Positions 24,862 to 34,919 of a stretch of 64,000 nucleotides of DNA are shown here, in pieces. The notes under the pieces are model-generated. The model saw nothing but the letters and a program-made list of their open reading frames with translations, made no database searches and had not been told where the DNA came from. The first letter of the stretch is position 1; each line of letters opens with the position of its first letter. Source of the DNA: Fratercula arctica (Eukaryota > Chordata > Aves > Charadriiformes > Alcidae). Location of the stretch: positions 133,509,889 to 133,573,888 of the forward strand of contig CANTUZ010000002.1 of assembly GCA_947846985.1 (NCBI GenBank), given 5' to 3'. A program made the translations under genes and the position numbers.

Positions 24862-24874
24862 TGTGTGTGTGTGA

Positions 24875-24910
<36 letters not shown>
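24862..24910 (+). repeat. (GT)n microsatellite
   Basis: GT dinucleotides run almost continuously, interrupted by GAGTGC near 24871-24878. This is a polymorphic-type dinucleotide repeat with Z-DNA potential. Confidence 0.95.
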
Positions 24911-24913
<3 letters not shown>

Positions 24914-27900
24914 ACATTTACGCTGTCAATCTGACGGGCTCCCCTCAAACAACCCCTTCTGTAGAGATTTACAACGTCAATCAGGCGGGCTTCGGGGGCC
25001 GTCTGCGGCGATCGCTCCCGCCGCTCCTGCCCCTCCGCCTCCGCAGCACAGTCACCCTATACCTGCCACTCAGCCCCGGCAAAGGGACTTTTGTTCCACG
25101 GCATTTGTGTGCGGCCACAAAGAGTAAAGGCAGCTGAAGCAGATAAGGCTGAGAACCTGAAACAGATGTAAAAGCGATCAGATCGAGTTTTCTGCGGATC
25201 CTCGACTCCTGTAGAGATTTATGACCCCTTTTAACCCCATTTTAAATAGGTTAAACCGGGCTTGTTTTATACGGACGAAATGAGACCGGTGCTGGTACAG
25301 AAATTTACCCAGAGGAATGGATCAGCCCCCCCAGTTTTGCTCTGTTCCTCATCACTAAGCCAACCCATTCGGCCACTGCGTCGCACGTCGTTTGAACACT
25401 TTTCTGTGATCTCATTATAACTCACATCCTCCGAAAGATCGCAAAGCTGCCAGTTGACCTTTAGCCCCTGAAGAGTCCTAATTTTGGGTTGGCAACTTGC
25501 AGCTCAACAAGCGAGGCAAGGCAGGGGGACAATAGCAGCGGCCGAGGACAGGTAGCACGACACAACAATAAGCTGTCCTTGGAAGTGCTGGGCTGCGATT
25601 GTCATCCCAGACACAATCATGGGAGACTCGGTTGGGATCGTTTTCTTTTGGCAGACAGCTTTGAACTCTGCTTTTCCCTTCCTGCTTCTCCGTTAATTAT
25701 AAGTTTCTGCTTCTTCCCAATGACAGATGGATCCGCCAGGGGTGAGAAAAACCAAAGGGACAAATTCTGCTCAGTTAGCGCTGCTGAGCCTCCATTGACT
25801 CACACCAGCTTACTCCAGATTTACACCAGAGGGCCTGAATTGAGGGAAGAATATAGCTTACTAGTTCAGCCAGTGGTTCATACAAAAGGCACAAACCAGT
25901 TTTCCTTGCAGAAGGTTTGGCAAAGCATTGTGATATTCACTACGGATAACAGCAAAGCTTTTCTGCTCACTTACTGCCACAGAACTGCCCTCCTCCTCCT
26001 CATCTTCCTCCTCCTCCTCTTCCCGCGGGCACCAACAGCACCAGTTTCTAGAAGATCCTGAGGGTCATTTCTTGAGGGCTACACCAAAACTGGAGCCCCC
26101 AGTAAGACCCATTCTGCATGTTGCATCCTCAGGCTGGGACACCTCTGGCTGAGCTGGGGCAGGGCAATGCTGGTCCCTGGGCTGTATATTGGGACCCACC
26201 AGGCAGCATCAGCATCGCTGGGCTGAGCCTTCTGCTGGAGCCCTCCAGCTCCTGCACTGCCCAATGGAAGCAGTGGCAGCTCTGCAGCCCCCTTACAACT
26301 CCAATACCATTGCCCTTCCCTGTGAGGTGACTTCATGATTTTTTTAAACAAGAGTATCAGAGTTCCACTGATATCAGGAAGGGGGCTTTTAAAAAAGTGC
26401 TTTTCCCACTGTTCTCCTAAAATGGAGGCTCAAAACAAAGCAGACCTAGAAACACTACCATAAGAAGAACCGTGTCAATTATTTTCCTTTCATGGGTATT
26501 ACTGACTCATCGGAGTTTTCTAGCACACTGAGCTTTTGAAGCCAGCTGTAAGAGGTGAAACATATTTCATTTGTGTCATACAGGGCTTCTTCTGAACCCC
26601 CGTGTTTGCTCTGGTTGGGGATGGAGGTAAAAGAGGAAAGTCCTCTAACAGCGAAACAAACAGGGTGCAACTTGTGGCTGTGCCTCGGCTCCCCCATGCA
26701 TGCACCTGTGTCCCCAAGCCTCTAACAACAGCACCAGAGCTAAAAAAAATCTTTGCTGTGCTCAAAGGAAAATCAGAAATGTGACCATGCAGCCCGGGAG
26801 GGAGAGGGAGAAAACTTTTAACAAGAGGTCATGTCTCAAGCCAGCATTAATAGGGCACATGCTACTGGAAGGCGCTCCAGAGACAAAGAAAGAACACACA
26901 GATAAAAAATAGAAATGTCATCAAATAGAAATGGAGGCCTCTAAATTTTCCCACTTTTGAGGCGGGCATTTTCTGCTGAACTTCTGCCCAGCACCTGACT
27001 CACACCTGCGCGAATGACTGCAGATGCCAGTACTTCTCCCCACATTTTGCACGTACATGAGAGAATTCAACGTGTACCCAGGGGGCAGAAAACCCAGTGT
27101 TTGCCACAGCTGCCAGCGCTGTGGGTTGGTGTCCCCAGAGCCGGGGAGAGGAGGCTCCGCCGGCGGGCAGCTGCTCCACACGGAGGCAGCGTTCCCTCCA
27201 CAGACCCCCACCTCCCGCAGCCCCTGTGGGGACTGGGCTCGGCCCAAGTCCCGGCCTCTCCTGTCCCTGGGGAGGGTTGAAGTTCCTCTGCCTTTGCGCA
27301 GGCAACATCCCAAGTCCAAGAGAAAGAGGGCACAAGGAGGCCAGGTAGAGCTTAGCCTAACTCCCTGCTCCCACCATCTCTGCCTCAGCCTGCAAATTAA
27401 CACCATCACCCTAAATCCACAAGCTGAGCAGACAGAGTTGTTTTTGTTTAAAGGCAACATAAAAAGCCTATAAAAAAGGTTAAAAGCCCCATATAATTAT
27501 CTTATTTTATTTTATTTTCAGTCCCGTGGTATTAATTAAAAAAACATTACCCAGCTTGAGAATTTGATTCCTCCTGCCTGGTATGGGGAAGGAAAGGAAT
27601 CTCTCTTGAGAAAGGTCTCCAGAGTCCTTAATCACCATTTAGGGGCCCTGCTCTTTGAAGGGCCATAGAGGAACAAAGTGGTTTGGGGATTAGCGAATGG
27701 CTTTTATTTCTTCCCTAATGATGAGAAAAGTGCAACGAATGCCTAGGGCAGATGATAAATTGAGTCAGAAAATGTTGCACGAGTGCCCTTTGCTAAGCTA
27801 GAGGATCAGTGTCAACAATATAAAAAAATGCCTCTGTTTGCTCATAAGAAATAATGTTTGAATCATTAAACAGTAGGGACGGTATTGCCCATATTTAACC

Positions 27901-30900
27901 GCCTTGTACCTGCAGCCCCTTCGCAAACAACCCCTTTGATGTGACTTCAAAGGGTCTGTGCACATAAGGAGAGGCTGCAGTACCAACCACTTCATTGGGA
28001 CTGCGGAGCAGAGCACAAGAGAGCGGAGCTGCCTCTGCCCAACAACCCCATTCAGGGATGGGAGTGAAAAGGAAGGCCATCCAAAAGAGAACATTTTACT
28101 CCAAAGAAGGGTTTCCTTCAGGCATGGGGGGAAAAAAAAAAAAAAAAAAAAAAAAAAAGCCAAAAAAATTAGTTAATTCTAGGAAAAACAAAAAAACCAA
28201 AAAACATAGAGTCATGATGCTCTCTAGCATGTTTCTGAAAGCATCTGCGGTGAGGGTGAGGAATCCAGTAAGGAGCCAGCATCCCCAGAAGTCACTGGAG
28301 ACACTCCCTGGTTCTAGAGAGTGCCAAGCCAGGCTTAAGTCAAGGCCAGCAGGCAGCAGGAGTCAGAAAGCTCTGGGGGCACGAGGGGTGCAGATCAGGA
28401 GCTGACTTCATAGAAAACAACCAAATCTGCAAACCAGATTGTAATTTTTTTCCTTTCGTAAGGCTGAGAGACAGCTCTGTTTCAGGGTACAGACAGGAAT
28501 TAACCTACTGAATGATATGGTGGGATTTGTGGATGTGCCTTTTCTTCTTTCCCTCTCTTTATAGACAATTTTCCCCTGTGCACAGACACCATATGAGTCA
28601 TAAAATTCAAACTGTCCATGCTCTCCAGATAGGCAAAAATGGCATCAGGATGCTACAACTCCTTTTTTTTTTTTTAACTTGGAGGAATGATACAAGTTCC
28701 TTGGGTAGATCTGGAGCTCAGATCATCTTCTTTGGAAGCTAGTGAGATATTGACAGGAGGTTAATTCTATATGCTCATTTTACCTCTTTGTTCATTAAAG
28801 AGAAAGCCTGTGAAGATAAGATGTTCAAAAGTGCGGTGGTTTTATGTCTGGAGTTACACATTTCAATGATATATACATTTCAAGTCCTTCTTATTATGGC
28901 CATTCAGAGGTTCAAAAGCAGTTCCTGATAAAAGACACAATATAGATACATCCTAAATGATTTTATTCTGCAAGATACTCTTAGTAAGTAATCCTCACCA
29001 GACGTGTAAACGTTCTTCCTTTTTTAAAAATCTGAAACCAGTTTTTAGGTTTTTAGGTATAGAGGATTTCACAAGGACCTTGGGCAGGACGAAGAGTCAG
29101 GCAGGAACTTCAGGATTTCTGAGATAATTAGTATCTTTTAATGATTAAACAGCATGAATAAAAGTGCCACCAGTTTATCTCCATGGAGACAAATATATTA
29201 CCTGCTACTACAGAGAAGCAACCTGGTTAGCACCTTGGATATTTGTAAGGAATTAAAAAAAAATAATGATAGGGCAAGCGCTCCCCAATTAGCAGTTGGC
29301 AGACAAAGCAAATACGTTGTAATGGAGAATGAAGGCTAGCAACACGCTTTACTGCACGTTACCTGAATACATAAAATAAATGCTGAGCTGGCATTATTAT
29401 CTTCATTAAAATACTGATACTGTGCAGGTGACATAAATGGATGAGGCAGGAAAATTACTGAGGAATTTTAAATATAAAGAGCTGGAGAGCTTGTGTTTGG
29501 CTCTCTTGTATAAAACTAAACAAATGTGGGAGCGATAGCTTTTTGTTAAGGTTGAAATCGGAAGAAAATGCTTTGAGTAAGCCAAGGAAGCATAGAGATT
29601 AGGAAAACATTGTGGTCAAGAAATGTAAGGATGGATGCTATATAGACCTCCAAAGATGCTGAGGAGAGAAATTTAGGAGATGGTTTTTACACATGCCAAG
29701 AATGTAACACTGCCAGCCTTTAGGCCTGTGGAAAGGAAAAGTGGAAACATGTATCAGTGGTTCAAAAGGGCTTCCAGAAAAAAACCAAAAACGTGTTCAA
29801 GAAAAGGTTTGGGCAAACTGCGGTGGCTGGGGGGAGAGGAGGGAGGAAGGGAGAAGGAAAGCTTCATGGTGAAAAGCAGTGCTGCAGTTTATGAAGCCCT
29901 TGGGTCATGGGAGGGTGGAGGAATGGAGGCTTGATTCCCAGGGACCGATTTCATCATGGTCTCCTCACAAGTCCAAAAAAAAGGGAATGCTGCCCTTAGT
30001 GAGGAGCAAAGTGTAGGATGTCTGCCTCAGACATAAGACTGATAGGGGAGTAGCTGGAGGCAGCTTCAGCTTTGGAGCTAGTCTTAGGAAAAGGGATCTT
30101 TCTGCAAGGTAAGAGTTAACCCTGGAAGCACGTTTGTGATCCTGGAAACCACAAACACATTGTGAATAGACAGAAAAGCTAAACACGCAAGGAGACAGAG
30201 GATCCATATAGAAAGCGAAATCAATTGTAGTAAAGTGGAGATGGGGATGAGGGTGATACGTTCAGCGTTGCTAAGTAAAGATGCAAGAGATTAGGATGAG
30301 CAATAAGCAGAAGGCCTTCCAACTATAAATAAGCTGGGGAAAGAGGACTCTGGGAAAGCCGTACAAATAAGCAGAAGTGACTTAAAAAGATATTTGGAGG
30401 AGCAAAAATAAATCTTGAATAGGGTCCTCCTGAGAGCGCTTTATGGCAGCACCGTCATGTGGCATCAGGCATTCAGAGACGGGCACGCAGCCCCCCCGCA
30501 GACCCCCGCTGCCGATGGGCAAGGCCATACGCTGGCGTCCCTATAGAGCATGACTGAGGTTTGGATCTCATTTCTGCAGATGTCGGAGGTTGCGTGAGCT
30601 CTTAAGGAATAAATACCAGAATCACTTGGCTAAAGAAGGACAGCACAGGACAGAGGAGCTGCCTGGGCAGTCAGGTTTTGATTTCATCTGACTGAAAGTC
30701 AAATAGTGGAATAGAAAAAAAGAGATAAGCCAAATTTACTCTATATTTTATTAATATTTTGAAATGTTTTTTTAGACTGAGTAGATGAACACATTAATAG
30801 AAGACAAGCCAGGATATGAAGCTTTATTCTGTCAGCCACTGCTGTTTCATAGACAACTTTTCAGCCCTCCCAGTCATGATATTTTATGTATTTACATAAG

Positions 30901-33900
30901 GAAACATGAAGTCGAAAATCCTGATAATTTTAATCTTCTTATAGCCTGAATTGCTGAAGAGAGAAAAAGGGAGAAAGATGCTTTTTCATTATTTCCTTTC
31001 GGGAGAAAATCAGATACCACATGGTCATAAAGCCCTGAATTGAGAGCGATAGCAAATCCCCTTTCCCAAAGAGCTTACAATGTGGAGAGGGGAAAAAAAA
31101 AAGTGGGTTTGTGTGTAGAGGGGATAAATGGTCTTTTCATATCCAGAAATGCTTTATTTTCACATGAGTCATAGCGGGTTTGAGTAAGTCCTTCAAAATG
31201 CCTCACATTTTGGCTCTGGGCACGGAAAGCCTCTGTCAGAAGTCAAGTTTCTTAAAGTCACTCAGAGGACATACATGGGCTAGGGGAATTCAGAGCTGCT
31301 TCTGCCACTGCAGACCCTGTCCCAGGTCACTGGCTGTGGTGGCACTGGGGACCCCGCAGCCATCGCCACCATAGGACCTTCAACACATGCGTGTAAGCCG
31401 GCTTGGAGCACACCAAAGTGATAGGGCTTTCAGATGTGAGCAGGGACATGCTGGCCCATCCATGCAGGTGGAGACTGAGTGGCCTAGCAACCTGTTTTAG
31501 GGTGTTTGAGTGGGTTTTTTTTCTTTATGTTGTGTTTTTGTCTAGAAAACCTCCCTAGGGATGGCAAGGGTGGCTCCTGCCGGGGAAGTCTTTTGTGCCA
31601 GCATTTAAACACGATCTGTTCAGGATGCTCACACTTCATTCATACCGTTCCACATTTTCAGAGCTTTTTTCAGTCCTTTTACCTAAGCCTGAAAGCTTTC
31701 AATTGTCTCCTAGATGTTTCAAGATTGGAATCAGCTCAGGTCTCTGGGTGGAGATATCCTCTGGGCTGTGGCATTGTTGGCCTGTCCCCCCGCGAGCTGC
31801 CGTGTTTACTTGGACACCCGGCAGGCCTCCGCGGAGCTGTGCAAGCGCTGCTACAGCCACCATGAGGGTATGTATGTGGCCAATTTCAGTCCGAGTTTGG
31901 GGGCAGGAAGGAAAACAGAAGTGATGGGAGGCTTTCTAGCCCTCTTGGTTGACTTTCCACCAGCCAAAAGCACTTGCCCATCCGTCTCCCTGGGAGAGGC
32001 GGGGGAAAGATGTAGGAAAAGCCTCCAGGAGCACAGCTATCTGCCACAGATCTTGTTACAGGGCTTCTGAATCACTCCACATGTTTCCCTTTTATCACGA
32101 GGAGCCATGCCTGAGACATGGAGAAGCACCCCCAGAAAGCCTGCTCCCAGGGCTTTCCTTCCACAATCGGAGCTGCTCTGGATTATTCTGGGGAGAGGGG
32201 GGTGGATTTTCAAGCACAGACTTTGGAGACAGCACTTCAGATGATGAAAATAATTCCCTTACCCAGTGGAAGAGCTTTGTGCCTCCTCTTTGGCCTTTTA
32301 GACCTCTTCCAGGGCTGAATAAGAGTCATTAAAACTTCTGACAGTTTGCTTTAAGCCAGGCCTAATTTTGAAGCAAGGCTATCCCTGAGGATTTTATTGA
32401 ACTACATATAAAAATAAATGATACAGTCAGTATGATAGCCCTGCATTGCCTGTTTGATGCTAAAAACAGCTTTGTCCCATCTATTCACCTTCCAGTGCAC
32501 TTTGACTACATCTAATGAGAGATTTCCACCAGGGAAATGATGGGGAGAGGCTGTTCTGTCGCTCAGACACCTTTCTCTCATTGCAGCCACCAGCCTATGG
32601 CTGGATTTGATCCTGACATCTTGGTGCCACGTCTACGACATATTCACATCCATTAATGAGCCTCTCTCCTATTCTGAACGCTACTTGTCACATGAGAAAG
32701 GTGAATCTATTATAAGGTAAGTCACAAAACAGTCAAGACCAAGCAGAAAAAGCCACAGAGATTCCCTTAGCAAGCAATGGCCACAGGATGCAGCCAACAG
32801 AAGACAGTCTTCAGCAATTATAACGAAAAAATCATAGCCGAGATGATACCAGTTAGATCTGAATTTGTCTCTTTTTATCTCACTGCATGGCTCTGTGTCC
32901 ATGACATCACCAAATTTAACTAAGCCCGTGGTCACCCTGCCATTAGGCACCGGCAAGGAGCTGCAGGTACCCGGCAGGGCTCAGCGCAGCCCAGAGGGAA
33001 AACTCCAAGGGTGCCGTTTTGCTCCATTTAATCAAACCAATTTGCTGCCAGGCCAACATGCGTGTGACACACTTAAAACCCCTTCGACCTGCATGCCCTA
33101 AGAGGACAGTTCCTGAGTTTATAAAGATATGGCACAGCCCAGTTCTGTTGGTATTTAATTGCCAGCACACTCTGTAGTAGGTACCACAGTCACCAGGTAG
33201 CCCCACAACAGCCACCGGGGCTGCTCATCCCACGGGGTATCCCACCAGGGGATGTCCAATATGAGGAAGCAAATTGCAGTTCAAACTGGGGGGGTCCTGT
33301 GGCTCCTGTGGTTGATAAGGAGCACTGCCCAACCTGCCTCTCTTGGCGAAGAAATGGCTCAGCCTCCAGACCTGTCAGCAGGGTCAGGTAAGTCTCTAAA
33401 TTATTCCAGAAAACAAAAATGTCTAATACAATTTGGAGAACAGATTTGCCAAAAATATAACAGAAAAAGCAGTAGTGAGGCCAGGACACCATCAGGTTTT
33501 AGGAATAGCCCAGCATGCCTTCAGCATCTGATGGGTCCTCAACAGCACTGGTAGTTTCTGACCTGACTCCCTCAAACGTCTTTTTCACAAAGATGCATGA
33601 AAATGACTGCGCAAGCCAAACAAAGAAAACATCAGTAGATGAATTTTCTTCCAACAGCAATGCATAGTTCCCATGTACATGTTTATATCTGCTCCCGTCT
33701 GCATGTGGGTATCACTGTGAGAGAGCATGGAAGGGAAAGGAAGAGCAAGGCGAGACCATAGAAGGCAGGGCAGGTCTGAGAAGATTCTTTATCCCCCAAA
33801 GCATCACCTTATCTGATACTAACATCACCTCTCACTTATCTGCTTTGGCAGAAATACCTCACTCTCCACCTTTTAAAACCCATTTGAATTAGGTAAGAGA

Positions 33901-34711
33901 CCATTAGCCAAAGCTGGAGTTTGGGGTAAAAAGTGGTGGGTGGGCTTTAGCCCCTGCTGGTCTATTGTAGTCTGTGGTAGTGGCCATGGTGGCCATCGTG
34001 CAGGGTTGCCTGAGGTTAGGCATGGTGGGATCCCCAGGCTGGTGCAAATGCCAAGCCTCAAGCCAAGAAGGGTGACAAGAAATGGTGAAGCAGCCAGCAA
34101 AGTCTCTGGGAGAACTGGTCTCCCCTGTCATGACTGAGGGGCGGCAGTGGGACTTGGTTTGGTCTATAGGGGGGAAAAGAGAAAGACAGTTAGGTGAGAG
34201 GAGGATCAACCACATCGAGGAGTGGGAAGGAGAAAGGGGCTCTGCCTGAGCCAGGTGACTGCTGGATTTTTCTGTACTTTCTCCCAACATTTGGCACAGT
34301 CAAGAGAAATCCTTCTCCAGACCCTGCAAATTGAGGTGTTAATCAAGCTCCTTTCCATCCATCTGTTGACACACACAAATGGAAAGAAGTTTCAGAAAGA
34401 TCTAGTTAAACTTGATGTAAACCACAGAGTCATATTTTCTACAAACCTCCCACAAAGCCTTTCAAACCTAAGCTAAACTTAACGTTGCCAACTTTTTTTC
34501 TTGATGTCTTGTGATAACGGGTGTTTTTCCTAAAGCCCCAGCTCCCAAATGGAAACCATTATGTGAGAATCTCAGCTTTCATTAAAAAGTAGACTTCTGT
34601 CCCTCAGGGCCATGAAAGAAAGCACAAAACTGAATCAAGCAAATCATACTGGCTTAGAAAACAGAAGGCAAATAAAAGAAGCCAGTGGTAACTACTGTGC
34701 CCACAGCTCAA
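24911..34711. other. intergenic, no gene recognised
   Basis: This is about 9.8 kb without recognisable coding sequence. It contains an A-run at 28132-28158, a T-run at about 28664-28676 and a CTCCTC-rich tract at about 25989-26021. The largest frame (25489-26061, plus, 190 codons) has no known motif. One interval with splice-like borders at 31714-31867 is discussed as a finding but is not called as an exon. Confidence 0.6.
28132..28158 (+). repeat. poly(A) tract
   Basis: Nearly 27 consecutive A follow GGGG and precede GCCAAAAAAATTAG. There is no recognisable retrogene upstream. Confidence 0.85.
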
Positions 34712-34799
34712 CATAGAACCATAGAATCATAGAACCATAGGGTTGGAAGGGACCTCTGGAGATCATCTAGTCCAACCCCCCTGCCAGAGCAGGGTAAAA
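34712..34799 (-). mobile_element. CR1 LINE 3' tail, severely truncated (about 88 bp)
   Basis: On the minus strand the sequence reads CTGCTCTGGCAGGGGGGTTG, then GATGATCTCCAGAGGTCCC and the terminal repeat CTATGGTTCTATGATTCTAT. This is the diagnostic end of avian CR1 elements. Its upstream boundary coincides with the 3' end of the adjacent 5S rRNA-like sequence in the same orientation, so it behaves as the tail of a composite element. Confidence 0.95.
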
Positions 34800-34919
34800 T
34801 AGCCTACAGCACCCGGTATTCCCGGGCGGTCTCCCATCCAAGTACTAACCGGGCCTGACCCTGCTTAGTTTCCGAGATCAGATGGGATCGGGCGTTCTCA
34901 GGGTGGTATGGCCATAGCT
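34800..34919 (-). pseudogene. 5S rRNA-like sequence (full length, fused to a CR1 tail): 5S retropseudogene or SINE head
   Basis: The minus strand aligns without gaps to the 120-nt vertebrate 5S rRNA, with about 13 differences by my count against the remembered human sequence. The internal Pol III promoter is largely kept. Box A at 34870-34856 reads AACTAAGCAGGGTCA, the intermediate element is near 34853-34848, and box C at 34840-34823 reads TGGATGGGAGACCGCCCG. The 3' end GTGCTGTAGGCTA is followed by TTTT (34799-34796), as in a Pol III terminator or 5S 3' tail, and then directly by CR1. Differences include probable CpG decay (ACGG to ATGG) and a clustered change near nt 23-25. It is isolated, not in a 5S tandem array, so it is unlikely to be a functional rRNA gene. 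TFIIIA-driven transcription remains possible. Confidence 0.9.

Noticed and set aside
25489..26061. 190-codon plus-strand frame
   Set aside because: No recognisable protein features apart from a Leu-rich end encoded by a CTCCTC repeat.
26921..27460. 179-codon minus-strand frame
   Set aside because: Several frames overlap on both strands here and none has a recognisable motif.
34800..34919. Functional 5S rRNA gene
   Set aside because: It is isolated, about 11% diverged from the remembered vertebrate 5S sequence and fused to a retrotransposon tail. Real 5S genes are near-identical and usually in arrays.
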